A DNA stretch of 62,581 nt, from assembly GCA_031550435.1 (NCBI GenBank), contig JAVBOO010000010.1, positions 1 to 62,581 on the forward strand, written 5' to 3'. Each line of letters opens with the position of its first letter. Position 1 is the first letter of the stretch. The position numbers and the translations under genes were made by a program. Below, piece by piece: positions 16,877 to 25,506 of the stretch. Below the pieces are notes generated by a model. It was not told the DNA's origin. It saw only the letters and a program-made list of their open reading frames with translations, and searched no databases. This DNA is from JAVBOO01 sp031550435. Its GTDB lineage: Bacteria > Bacillota > Clostridia > Lachnospirales > WRAX01.

Positions 16877-17357
16877 GCCGTCTTTATACGATTTCAATAA
16901 AGTATTCGACAGTTTCGGCTTAATAATATATATATTAACTAAATTTTCGTTTCGAAAGCGAAAATTAATGCACTAATAACGCAAGTTTTACAGATAAGAT
17001 GCTTCAGCTTTGTAGAATATTTATAAAAATTTCCGGATAAGTAATCATGGGCAAGTATGGCTTGTTCGCTCCAAGCCGTCTATAACATCTGACACGCAAT
17101 CCACACGCCGCCAAAATTATTTTTTTGCCTCAAATCCGCATATTTGTAAATAAATACCGGCTCGCGGTTTTGCAATGAAAAACCATACAAGCAATCAGGC
17201 GCCGATACGCAGCTTTAGGAGCTAATCTCCGGCCGCCTGCCCAAAGTTAAAGGCGGGTTTAAAATCCCGCCCCACAACTTGACATTTTTTGAAAAACAAA
17301 ATATTATGAACAAAATCGAATAAAACACGTTATATTTTGATGAAAACACTGCATGAT
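16877..17357. other. Gene-free stretch upstream of arcA
   Basis: No credible coding frame. It holds an AT-rich imperfect palindrome (ATTTTCGTTTCGAAAGCG region, 16944-16966), and near 17230-17268 two alternative pairings between CCGCC, GGCGGG and CCCGCC that could form competing hairpins. A promoter-like sequence follows at 17279. I could not match it to any riboswitch or small RNA I know. Confidence 0.4.
17279..17307 (+). promoter_or_regulatory. Near-consensus sigma-A promoter with no gene downstream
   Basis: Plus-strand TTGACA (17279-17284), exactly 17 bases, TATTAT (17302-17307). A transcript would run through repeat copy A2 and then antisense into the MntP-like gene. No plus-strand gene starts before 18191. 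Confidence 0.5.
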
Positions 17358-17453
17358 ATTACCGCGGAAGCTAAATACCGCATAAAATACTTTCGCGGTT
17401 ACTCGTGCCGAGCAGACGCGTTTAGATACGCCGCAGTGCTCCAATGCGGCGCA
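17358..17453 (+). repeat. Repeat family A, copy 2 (long form)
   Basis: Core ATTACCGCGGAAGCTAAATA, then ATAAAATACTT, GCGGTTACTCGTGCCGAGCA and a GATACGCCGCAG tail shared with copy 1. Confidence 0.85.
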
Positions 17454-17463
17454 GTGGTTAAAA

Positions 17464-18027
17464 TCAGCTGAGAAATAAATGTTTTATCAGTATGTTAGCC
17501 CCAAGAAGGATAAGCACTCCGCCGCCGAGGATTTCAGCTCTTTTTCTGAACAAAAGCCCGAGTTTTTTGCCGAAATACGTTCCGAACGCGCACACCACAA
17601 ACGTCACGATACCGACAACGCCGGAAGCGAACAGTACATTCGTGTCAATGAGCGCAAAGCTTATTCCGGCAGCAAGAGCGTCTATGCTTGTGGCAATCGC
17701 CAGAACGGTCATGCCGAGAACCGAGGAATTAAACGTCGCGTTTTCACTCTCTTTTTCCGTAACCGAACCGTAAATCATCTTACCGCCTATGACCGAAAGG
17801 AGAATAAACGCAATCCAGTGATCGTAGTCTTTAATATACTCCATAAAGCCCGATGCCAGCAGCCAACCGAGCAGCGGCATCAAAAACTGAGCGGTACCGA
17901 AATACAGACCGACTTTAACCGGTTCAGTGACATTTAGCTTTTTCAGCGAAATACCGTATGCCACCGAAACGGCAAATGCATCCATAGAAAGGGAAAAAGC
18001 GGTTAAAATAATTGTAAATAAGTTCAT
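17464..18027 (-). CDS. mntP: MntP-family manganese efflux pump
   Basis: A 187-residue inner-membrane protein with six predicted membrane helices arranged as two related halves. The conserved acidic segments SLSMDAFAVSVAYG (first half) and AIATSIDALAAGISF (second half) are typical of MntP (YebN), which exports Mn(II). The ATG at 18027 has GAGGTG 6 bases upstream and is preferred over an upstream TTG. It is a single gene; no yybP-ykoY manganese riboswitch was recognised in the roughly 160-base upstream gap. Confidence 0.9.
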   Translation of the reverse strand: MNLFTIILTAFSLSMDAFAVSVAYGISLKKLNVTEPVKVGLYFGTAQFLMPLLGWLLASGFMEYIKDYDHWIAFILLSVIGGKMIYGSVTEKESENATFNSSVLGMTVLAIATSIDALAAGISFALIDTNVLFASGVVGIVTFVVCAFGTYFGKKLGLLFRKRAEILGGGVLILLGANILIKHLFLS

Positions 18028-18190
18028 GCTACACCTCAAAAACAGTAGATTTATAACTGACAGACTCTGAATAAACTTAATCTCGGCAATATCCGGCTTC
18101 GCAAGTCATCGTTCCGTTTTTGCAGCCGTCCGCTTTGCGGCGCTCTGCCCGGCTTGTTCGGCACTTACTAAAAAGATTGGAGCAATTATC

Positions 18191-19954
18191 ATGAAAAAGA
18201 AAAGCTTTTTATTTTTGGCAGCTTTGCTGGTGTTTTCTGTTTTTATAAATCAAACGGAGATATACGCCGCAGCGCCGTCTGTCCGCGCTGTGTCCGATAA
18301 TTATACCATAAAAAGCGTGCTTGACAACGGTTACATTTTTGCGGTTGATAAACAGGAGCGCGGCGGATTTTTAAGCAAAGCGGGCGAACCGCTAACCCCT
18401 TTTATATACGGTTCATTTTCCGATTTCAGATACTATCCTTCATATGACCTCATATCACTTTCAGCTAACGGGCTTTTCGGAGTATTGACAGGAAATCTCA
18501 CAGAAGCTGTTCCGTTCATCTTTGACGAACCGATTGACCTCGGGCCGGACTTTTTCATCGCGTGTTACTCCGGTTACTACGGTATAATCGGCAGTAACGG
18601 AAACCCCGTAACATCTTTTACTTACGACAATATTTTCAGAACGATAGACGACAACACGTTTAAGGTTATCGAGAGAGGGCTTTACGGACTGGTAAGCTCG
18701 ACCGGCAAATATCTGGTGCCCACGGCTTACGCTTGGCTGGGAAGATTATCCGACAACGGCCTGATACCGTTCCTCAAAGATGGTAATATCGGCTATATCG
18801 ACACTTCCGATAACGTGGTTATCCCGAATATTTTTACCGATGCAACGCATTTCAGTAACAAGTATGCTTCGTTTTTTAAAGACGGAAAATGGGGAGTAAT
18901 CAGCCGTACCGGAACAACAGTTGCGGAAGCCAAATACGATGAACCTCTTTTCTTTGACACAAACGGTATCGCGGTATATAAAACCGACAAGAAAGCAGGG
19001 CTTATAAACAGCTCGGGAGCTGAGCTGACGCTTGCCGGATATGAGAGTATAGATTCCGGCGCTTCCGCTTTATACATCGCTAAAGAGTATGCTCAGGACT
19101 CATCCGGCAAATACTTGCTCATAGGCTCTAACGGCAAAGCAGTTAACGATAAGAAATACGATTCTCTGGACCTGCTAAGCGCAGGTTCGGCTAAAAACCC
19201 GGTTTACTCGGCGGAAATAAACGGTAAATTTGCACTGTTGAATTCCTACGGAAACGAGATAACGCAGTTTGTATACGACAGCATTACCGAAACAGGCGAA
19301 TACTTTTCAGCTCAAAAACAGGACTCGACCGATTTGTTGGACAACAGCGGCCGCACCGTGCTCTCCGGCAACTATGAAGGCATTTCGGGCCCTTACGGCG
19401 GCGTTTTTATCGTTAAGAACTCCGACAAATACGGACTTGTTAACACAAGCGGTTTCTCTGTTCTAAAAGCGGAATACGACGTGCTTCAGCCCTTTAACGG
19501 CAGATACGCGCTTTGCGAAAAAAACGGCAAAGCCATGGTTATAGAGCTTTCTGATTACAGCCCGGTAATCAAGCTGAAGATCAACAGTAAAGCAATAGTC
19601 ATTGATAATTTTTCAAGAATAATCGACGCTCCGCTTTATATTGAAAACGGACGGACTATGATACCCACAAAATGGTTATCTGTTGCACTCGGACTGCCGG
19701 CGAACAGCCTAAGTTGGAACGCCGCTTCCGAAACCGCTACACTCAAGAACGGTTCTATATTAATTTCGGTTAAAAAAGGTTCAAACATATTAAGCGTAAA
19801 CGGCAGTAATATCGTAATGGACGCGCCTGCCACAATTAAACACGATAGAATGTACATTCCCGTTAAATATTTCGCCGATGCTTTAAGCATCAGATACAGT
19901 TGGGACGACACATCAAAAACCGTTACCTTCTATTATTTCGGCAATAAAATATAA
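18191..19954 (+). CDS. Secreted WG-repeat protein with copper-amine-oxidase-like C-terminal domain
   Basis: A 587-residue exported protein with a cleavable-looking signal peptide (KKKSFLFLAALLVFSVFI). Residues about 40-460 are degenerate WG repeats, seen as motifs like GYYGIIGSNGN, RGLYGLVSS, DGKWGVISRTG and DKYGLVNTSGF, which form a beta-propeller or solenoid-like array of unknown ligand. The C-terminal 120 residues (RTMIPTKWLSVALG, RMYIPVKYFADAL) are the copper amine oxidase N-terminal-like domain, often a wall-associated module in Clostridia; it has no oxidase active site. Stand-alone gene convergent with the PBP gene. Function unknown. Confidence 0.85.
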   Translation: MKKKSFLFLAALLVFSVFINQTEIYAAAPSVRAVSDNYTIKSVLDNGYIFAVDKQERGGFLSKAGEPLTPFIYGSFSDFRYYPSYDLISLSANGLFGVLTGNLTEAVPFIFDEPIDLGPDFFIACYSGYYGIIGSNGNPVTSFTYDNIFRTIDDNTFKVIERGLYGLVSSTGKYLVPTAYAWLGRLSDNGLIPFLKDGNIGYIDTSDNVVIPNIFTDATHFSNKYASFFKDGKWGVISRTGTTVAEAKYDEPLFFDTNGIAVYKTDKKAGLINSSGAELTLAGYESIDSGASALYIAKEYAQDSSGKYLLIGSNGKAVNDKKYDSLDLLSAGSAKNPVYSAEINGKFALLNSYGNEITQFVYDSITETGEYFSAQKQDSTDLLDNSGRTVLSGNYEGISGPYGGVFIVKNSDKYGLVNTSGFSVLKAEYDVLQPFNGRYALCEKNGKAMVIELSDYSPVIKLKINSKAIVIDNFSRIIDAPLYIENGRTMIPTKWLSVALGLPANSLSWNAASETATLKNGSILISVKKGSNILSVNGSNIVMDAPATIKHDRMYIPVKYFADALSIRYSWDDTSKTVTFYYFGNKI

Positions 19955-20006
19955 CTAAACCCACGTTATATTTTATCGTACCCTTGCAAGGTGCATAAAT
20001 GCTCCG

Positions 20007-20064
20007 GCTCGCCGCGAGTAACCTCGCAAGTATTTTATTAGGTATTTAACTTCCGCGTAATATT
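20007..20064 (-). repeat. Repeat family A, copy 3
   Basis: Reverse-orientation core (plus strand CGCGAGTAACCTCGCAAG, then TATTTAACTTCCGCGTAATA). It fills part of the 19955-20281 gap. Confidence 0.75.
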
Positions 20065-20073
20065 GTCAACATA

Positions 20074-20113
20074 GTCAGAGGCATACCAAACATCGTTTGG
20101 TATGCCCTCTGAC
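20074..20113. repeat. Long hairpin, 18-bp stem
   Basis: Arms GTCAGAGGCATACCAAAC and GTTTGGTATGCC(C)TCTGAC with an ATC loop and one bulged base. No T-run on either side, so it is not a classical terminator. A second small palindrome TACTAC/GTAGTA follows at about 20130-20147. It lies between two convergent genes. No gene is seen in this gap. Confidence 0.7.
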
Positions 20114-20281
20114 CAAATATAGGAGGATACTACTGACAGGTAGTACAGACAAACAAGAGTATAGTAACTTAGCCTTTTATAGCTTAGGCTGTACCCGCAC
20201 AACTACGCTGTTTCCGGGGATTAAGAGACATAAACGCCGCACTGCGCGCTTTACGCGTTTTTCGCTTTTAAACGGCTGTCT

Positions 20282-22726
20282 TTACGGACTCGGTTTTTCC
20301 GGCGGCGTATTATAACGCGCCTTGAGCTTTATCTGCATTCCCGAAGGCACTTTTACGCCTTGTTCCGGGGTTTGAAGATATACATTGTAATTCAGCGTTT
20401 CGTCCGAACCGGCAGATACATCTTCATCAGTTGCACCGCCCGAAGCGGATGTTATCGGACTGTCGCTTGACAACTGCTCGTCATAGAATATCACAGGTTC
20501 AAACCCACTGCTTATCAATAGATTTTTCGCATCATGTACATTCATGCCGGACACATTCGGAACGGCTGTAAGCTGTGCGTCTCCCGAGTCAGCGGGCTTC
20601 ACGAAAACCACAGTCAATTTGGATACTTTCGATCCCGCGGCAGGATATTGTTCAGAAACAACCGTACCCGCTCCGCCTATAAACTCATATTCGAAACCTT
20701 GTTTGTTTAGCTCGCTTACCGCTGTTTTTATGTCCTTGCCGACCAGATCGGGCACCGTCATCATTTCTGTTGATGACTGAAGAGCAAGTATGCTCTCGGA
20801 ATCCGTTCCCGGCTGTATATTCTTGTATGTGATGATTTCCTTAAGCATTTCTCCTAGCATGGGAGCCGCAGATGTGCTTCCTTCAATATAACTGTCCGGA
20901 TAATCAATAAGCGTCAGGACAATGTATTGGGGGTCATCAGCCGGCAAAAAACCTATCATCGAAACGGCGTAATGATAGTCAGGCGTATCTTTTCGTCCTT
21001 GCTCAGCCGTTCCGGTTTTGCCTCCGATGCTGTACCCGTCGATAAAAGCCCTGCGGCCCGTACCGGTCGGCTTAACGACTTCTATAAGCGCGTTTTTCAT
21101 GTATTCAGACGTTTCCGGAGAAATCACTTTCCTGGTTATAGTCGGCTTGTTTTCATACACGAGATTGTTGTCTTTGTCCAAAACTCTTGACACGACATAC
21201 GGCTTCATTAGGTTTCCGCCGTTTATTATCGAAGCAAAAGCATCTACTATCTGAATCGGAGTACAGTTAAAACGCTGCCCGAACGAACTTGTCGCAAGCT
21301 CGGCCGCGTTGAGATTAGCAAGACTGTATACGAGCGACTCGGCATTTTCTTCTCCGGGAAGGTCGATGCCGGTTTTTTCTCCGAAGCCGAAATCGCGCTG
21401 ATATTTGTAAAAAACATCCCGCCCCATATGTTCGGCAATGTCCATCAAAGCGACATTGCAGGACTGCGCGAGCGCTTCTGTCAAAGAAAGGTTTCCGTGG
21501 CCCGTTCTTTTATGGCAGTAGATATCATAATCCGCCACGCTTTTATAGCCCTTGCAGTAAAATCTCGATTCCGGCGTGATGATGCCTTCTTCAAGAGCAG
21601 CTGCGACTACCAACGGTTTGAAAATCGAACCCGGTTCGATAGTCGAAGATATGTTATAGTTTTTCCATACTTCCATTATTTTTTCAAGCTGTTCTTCAGA
21701 TGAAAGCTCGGACCATTCCGCACTTTTATGCGCACTCGTAACTTTTGAGGCGTCAGCCGGCGCGCTCAGATCAAAACTCGGATATGCCGCCATCGCCACA
21801 ACTTCGCCGGTATTGGGATCCATAACTATCGTTGAAGCGTGCTTTGCTTTATAACTGTCCCCGTACTTTTTCGTGAGTTCTTCGGCTTTTTGCTGCAAAT
21901 GAAAATCCAAGGTTGTAACAACCGTGTAACCGTCAACAGCTTCAACACGTTTCGGAAGCACCGAACCCGAATCGCTGAACTCTCTGAAAATGCGCCCCGG
22001 CATACCGGAGAGAAATGAGTTGTACATCAGCTCTATTCCCCAGGAAGCGTCTCCTCTGGTAAAACCGATTGTGCTCGCCGCCAAATCTCCTTCAGGATAC
22101 ATCCGTTTTGTTCCTTCCTGAAGATAGACGCAGCGAAGATTCAACTCCTCTAGCTTGACGGCTTGTTCCCTGGGTATGTCCTTTGCGATGACAAGATAGG
22201 GCGTGTTGTATTCCGGGGTTATTTTGATAACCTTGCCTTCCTCGTCGTATTCTTTTGTTACGGCAAGATATGCGTATAACTCATTATAAGGTCGGTTTAT
22301 AACCTCGGAAAGCTTTTTTATACTGTTTTCCTGTATTTCGTCATCCAATGTAACAAGTACTTTTACGTCAATAAAAACCGCGTAGGTTCTTATACCTATC
22401 GCAAGACTTCTTTCGTTGTTTCTGTCGACTATTGCGCCTCTGTTCGGAACTATCTCCTGCTGTCCGGTAGAGCCGTTGTTCGCAAGCTGCTGTATCGCCT
22501 TTTTTTCAAAGTCTTTGCCAAATGTCATCTTTATATACAATATTCTGTAAGCCAGAAAGGCTATACACACCAGGCACGCAAACGCAATCAGCCTAACCCT
22601 CAGAGTCTTGCCGAGCAGCCTCGGCTCTTTTACTCTTTTGCGGGGGGCCGGTCTTGCGGCGGCTCTCCCTGGCAGGTCTTCACGATTATGCCCTCTCCCG
22701 CTCCCGCGGCCTTTTTCGTACGCCAT
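20282..22726 (-). CDS. Class B penicillin-binding protein (FtsI/PBP2B/SpoVD type) with two PASTA domains
   Basis: About 814 residues. A very basic cytoplasmic tail is followed by one membrane helix (about 37-57), a PBP dimerisation domain, and a transpeptidase domain with SIFK (in EPGSIFKPL), SCN (in AQSCNVAL) and KTGTAEQ motifs. Two PASTA domains end the protein (VPDLVGKDIKTAVSEL and VPNVSGMNVHDAKNLL). It cross-links septal or spore-cortex peptidoglycan; whether it is the division PBP or SpoVD cannot be settled by sequence. The start at 22726 (MAYEKGRG) has AGGGAT upstream. It is the last gene of the shortened division cluster. Confidence 0.92.
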   Translation of the reverse strand: MAYEKGRGSGRGHNREDLPGRAAARPAPRKRVKEPRLLGKTLRVRLIAFACLVCIAFLAYRILYIKMTFGKDFEKKAIQQLANNGSTGQQEIVPNRGAIVDRNNERSLAIGIRTYAVFIDVKVLVTLDDEIQENSIKKLSEVINRPYNELYAYLAVTKEYDEEGKVIKITPEYNTPYLVIAKDIPREQAVKLEELNLRCVYLQEGTKRMYPEGDLAASTIGFTRGDASWGIELMYNSFLSGMPGRIFREFSDSGSVLPKRVEAVDGYTVVTTLDFHLQQKAEELTKKYGDSYKAKHASTIVMDPNTGEVVAMAAYPSFDLSAPADASKVTSAHKSAEWSELSSEEQLEKIMEVWKNYNISSTIEPGSIFKPLVVAAALEEGIITPESRFYCKGYKSVADYDIYCHKRTGHGNLSLTEALAQSCNVALMDIAEHMGRDVFYKYQRDFGFGEKTGIDLPGEENAESLVYSLANLNAAELATSSFGQRFNCTPIQIVDAFASIINGGNLMKPYVVSRVLDKDNNLVYENKPTITRKVISPETSEYMKNALIEVVKPTGTGRRAFIDGYSIGGKTGTAEQGRKDTPDYHYAVSMIGFLPADDPQYIVLTLIDYPDSYIEGSTSAAPMLGEMLKEIITYKNIQPGTDSESILALQSSTEMMTVPDLVGKDIKTAVSELNKQGFEYEFIGGAGTVVSEQYPAAGSKVSKLTVVFVKPADSGDAQLTAVPNVSGMNVHDAKNLLISSGFEPVIFYDEQLSSDSPITSASGGATDEDVSAGSDETLNYNVYLQTPEQGVKVPSGMQIKLKARYNTPPEKPSP

Positions 22727-22829
22727 TATATCAATCCCTAAAAAGCCTGCTTTGTCGCAAATGCAAGCCGAGTAATGGTTTAACCGCAATAAATACAGTG
22801 CCGGTTAGATCCTGACAATCCTTAACGTT

Positions 22830-23462
22830 CTATCTGAAAAGGTTGAATAAATTCCCGAGGCTGAGCTTAAACTCTTTTTGAGGCTCTTCGGCCTTAAATG
22901 AAACAACATAGCTGTTTTTCGGGACATCGATATATATTTTCTGGGCTTCGGTAGGCTTCTTCATATCAAGCCTCGTCAAGCCGATTTTTTCGATTTCTTC
23001 AAAGTTAAGCGCTTTTGTCGCTAAGTATCTCTCGTTGTCGTTTTTCTCGACAAGTTCGGTGTATTCCGTCTGAGCTTTAACAAGATCTCGCTTCAGGATA
23101 TTTCCGTAGCTGAACGTTGCAAGCCAGACAAACGCGCAAGTCGCAATCACAAACACGGTAACAATGTTAAGCGCGGGCACTGCCGATTTTTCTTTGACAA
23201 ACTCATACACAGGCTTGTTTCTTTGCCTTATCTGTCTGATACGCTCGTCATGCCTGTGCCTGTCATGCTCCGTTTTGCGCGCCGGAACAGATTTTGATGT
23301 GTGCTTTCTCGCCGGGTTAGGTCTTTTCGGTGAAAAAACCTCGTCCGGAGCAAGCTCGAAGGCCTCGGATGTGTTTGCGAAACTCCTGCTCATATAAGCG
23401 TTATATCCCGAGTACGAGCCTGTTGCTCTTCGTCTCGGCGGGCTTGTTCTGTTTGCGGACAT
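22830..23462 (-). CDS. ftsL: FtsL-like cell-division protein
   Basis: A 210-residue bitopic membrane protein: a long Arg/Pro-rich cytoplasmic region (1-90), one membrane helix (about 95-117, NIVTVFVIATCAFVWLA) and a short extracellular part with a coiled-coil-like start (KAQTEYTELVEKNDNERY). FtsL links the divisome to septal PBPs. Sequence conservation in this family is low, so the call rests mainly on topology and on position between rsmH and the PBP gene. GGAGG lies 6 bases before the ATG. The long basic tail is larger than in Bacillus FtsL (117 residues). Confidence 0.8.
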   Translation of the reverse strand: MSANRTSPPRRRATGSYSGYNAYMSRSFANTSEAFELAPDEVFSPKRPNPARKHTSKSVPARKTEHDRHRHDERIRQIRQRNKPVYEFVKEKSAVPALNIVTVFVIATCAFVWLATFSYGNILKRDLVKAQTEYTELVEKNDNERYLATKALNFEEIEKIGLTRLDMKKPTEAQKIYIDVPKNSYVVSFKAEEPQKEFKLSLGNLFNLFR

Positions 23463-23577
23463 TCCGAACCTCCATCTTTATTTATCCATCTCGCCTGTTC
23501 TTTATGCAAAAAGACATTACCACCGGAACCAACGTGCCGGCTAATCGCTGAAGTACTGATGCGGCACTAACCATATA

Positions 23578-24528
23578 TTACTTCGGCAATATTTTCTCGG
23601 CTACTCTGAGCTTCGCGCTGGACGCTCTGTGGTTGTTGTCAAGTTCGGCCTGCGAAGGCAGTATCGGTTTGCGCGTTATGATTCTAAGCTGCGGTTTCTT
23701 GCCGCAGACGCAAACCGGTAATTCCCGCGGGCAGTCGCACGGATTTTCATGGGTTTTAAATGCGTTCTTAATAATTCTGTCTTCGAGAGAGTGAAACGTG
23801 ATTACGGCTATTCTCCCGCCGGCACTGAGCCTGCTCACTATATCCGATATCGCTTTTTCAAGTATCTTAAGTTCCTGATTAACCTGGATTCTTATCGCCA
23901 TAAACGTTCTTTTTGCCGGGTGCGGGCCATCTTCTCTTGCTGCCTTCGGAACGGCTTTTTTAATAACGCTTACGAGCTCAAACGTCGTTTTAATCGGCTT
24001 TTCCGCTCTTTCCTTAACGATAAACTCCGCTATCCTCTTTGCCCATCTTTCTTCACCGTAATTAAAGATAATCGAGTTTAGTTCTTGTTCCGAGCAGCCG
24101 TTAACAATATCATATGCGGTGAGCGTTGATTCAGCGTCCATACGCATATCCAGCGCCGCATCATGCATATAAGAAAATCCTCTTTCGGGATTATCAAGCT
24201 GATAGGACGATACACCAAGATCCAATATTGCTCCGTCCAGCGCGTCAATGCCTTGGCTGTCGGCAATTTCGTTTATATCGCAGAAATTTCCGTGAACAAG
24301 TATAAATTTTCCGTAATAATCGTTTAAAATCTTCGAGGCGTTCGAAAAGACTTCTTTGTCCCGGTCAATGCCGAGCAGCAGACCCTTTTCCCCAAGCTTC
24401 GAGAGTATGACCTTACTGTGCCCCGCGCCGCCGAGCGTACCGTCAAGGTAAATCCCGTTAGGCCTTGCCTCTATGTTCAGAGCCTCAACACTTTCGTTGA
24501 GAAGAACCGACATGTGTCTATAATCCAT
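23578..24528 (-). CDS. rsmH: 16S rRNA m4C1402 methyltransferase
   Basis: A 316-residue SAM-dependent enzyme (MraW) that N4-methylates C1402 in the ribosomal P site. The SAM loop DGTLGGAGHS, the DLGVSSYQLD block and the C-terminal TFHSLEDRIIKN segment are diagnostic. The start at 24528 (MDYRHMSVLLNE) follows GGTGAG; the open frame extends upstream without support. Second gene of the mraZ cluster. Confidence 0.96.
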   Translation of the reverse strand: MDYRHMSVLLNESVEALNIEARPNGIYLDGTLGGAGHSKVILSKLGEKGLLLGIDRDKEVFSNASKILNDYYGKFILVHGNFCDINEIADSQGIDALDGAILDLGVSSYQLDNPERGFSYMHDAALDMRMDAESTLTAYDIVNGCSEQELNSIIFNYGEERWAKRIAEFIVKERAEKPIKTTFELVSVIKKAVPKAAREDGPHPAKRTFMAIRIQVNQELKILEKAISDIVSRLSAGGRIAVITFHSLEDRIIKNAFKTHENPCDCPRELPVCVCGKKPQLRIITRKPILPSQAELDNNHRASSAKLRVAEKILPK

Positions 24529-24626
24529 TTTCTCACCCGTAATAACCTTTTGCTGCAGGTACACCCAGCACTCTCTTAACCGGCGGAACGCTTGCGGGCA
24601 CAATATGCGACTTAACCGAAATTAAC

Positions 24627-25058
24627 TTAAATTCCGAATTCGGCCATCTTTGCCGCAACATCGTCGTCCATTGCATCATCGGCTTCGTTATATCTCTGCC
24701 AAGCTTCAAGGCTCCACATTTCTATTCTTGATATTTGTCCGACCAAAACAACTTCTTTCGTTATTCCCGCATACTCCCTAAGATTAGCAGGAACCATTAC
24801 TCTGAACTGCGAATCGGTTTCCGCATCTGCCGCGCCGCCGATAAAAGTTCTGTTAAACCTTCTTACCTTCGGATCAGTAATCGGGAGCGCGTTAACCTTC
24901 TTTTCAAATTCTTCCCATTCTTTAAGCGGGTATACGAACAGGCAGTTATCAAGCCCTTTTGTAATTATGAAATGCTCTCCGAGCTGTTCCCTGTACTTTG
25001 CGGGCACGATTATTCTGCCTTTACTGTCAATACTGTACTGAGCCTCTCCTCTAAACAC
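24627..25058 (-). CDS. mraZ: MraZ transcriptional regulator
   Basis: A 143-residue DNA-binding protein with two SpoVT/AbrB-like MraZ halves (SIDSKGRIIVPAKYREQLG and DSQFRVMVPANLREYAG). It forms a ring and represses its own division-cluster operon by binding short direct repeats. The start is set at GTG 25058 so that it begins (M)FRGEAQYSID like homologues; the size then equals Bacillus MraZ. A longer GTG start at 25079 is possible but lies inside the operator. Confidence 0.95.
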   Translation of the reverse strand: MFRGEAQYSIDSKGRIIVPAKYREQLGEHFIITKGLDNCLFVYPLKEWEEFEKKVNALPITDPKVRRFNRTFIGGAADAETDSQFRVMVPANLREYAGITKEVVLVGQISRIEMWSLEAWQRYNEADDAMDDDVAAKMAEFGI

Positions 25059-25110
25059 TTCATCACCACTTTTCTTCACAAATGCTTAACAACACTCCAC
25101 AAACTCCCAC
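25058..25110 (-). promoter_or_regulatory. MraZ box (operator)
   Basis: On the minus strand, GTG-type repeats begin at 25110 (GTGGGA), 25100 (GTGGAG), 25090 (GTTAAG), 25079 (GTGAAG) and 25069 (GTGGTG), with the start GTG at 25058. The 10-11 base period is one DNA turn, as in known MraZ operators. The last repeats overlap the ribosome binding site and start. Confidence 0.85.
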
Positions 25111-25119
25111 TTATTTTCA

Positions 25120-25148
25120 ATTGTAATATATGCTTTATATAAAAGCAA
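25120..25148 (-). promoter_or_regulatory. Promoter of the mraZ cluster
   Basis: Minus-strand TTGCTT (25148-25143), 17 bases, TACAAT (25125-25120), placed just upstream of the MraZ repeats. Confidence 0.7.
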
Positions 25149-25261
25149 CAATTTTTTAACATATTTATATAAATTTTTTATGCACTTCGTATATGCGTTC
25201 GATATGTTTCTTTAAGAAAACATTTTGTCGGCACCGTTCGCCTTTTCTTGTAGAAAAGCGC

Positions 25262-25297
25262 AAAAAAGACTGTTTTACAACAAATCGTAAAACAGTC
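25262..25297 (-). terminator. Rho-independent terminator of the zinc/cadmium operon
   Basis: Minus-strand stem GACTGTTTTAC / GTAAAACAGTC with an 8-base loop, followed by TTTTTT. It separates the metal ATPase operon from the mraZ promoter, with repeat B2 in between. Confidence 0.85.
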
Positions 25298-25318
25298 CTA
25301 ATGCACACGTTTTTTATT

Positions 25319-25472
25319 ATGTAAGTGCTGATTTGTTTGAACGGTTGCGCCCGCAATGGACAACCGCAATCCCCCTCTCCGCGCAAAGGCCGTACAACGC
25401 CGTTGCGGACAACGATGCGCGGATTAAATCAGCCGAGTATCCGTCAAAAGTGATTAACCAGTAGTTACCTAT
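25319..25472 (+). repeat. Repeat family B (MITE-like), copy 1
   Basis: About 150 bases with terminal inverted repeats (GTAAGTGCTGATT at one end, AGTTACC at the other). Internal blocks GAACGGTTGCGCCCGCAA, AAAGGCCGTA and GCGGATTAAATCAGCCG are shared with copies at 46333 and 49246. Confidence 0.85.
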
Positions 25473-25506
25473 TGCCATCCTTAAAGAACGCCTTTGGCTT
25501 AAACGT

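Noticed and set aside
18028..18190. Possible yybP-ykoY manganese riboswitch before the MntP-like gene
   Set aside because: The conserved loop sequences are not present in this gap on the minus strand.
20097..20315. 72-codon open frame with an in-frame start after an apparent GGAGG
   Set aside because: It starts inside the 20074 hairpin, overlaps the end of the PBP gene on the other strand, and the peptide has no recognisable features.
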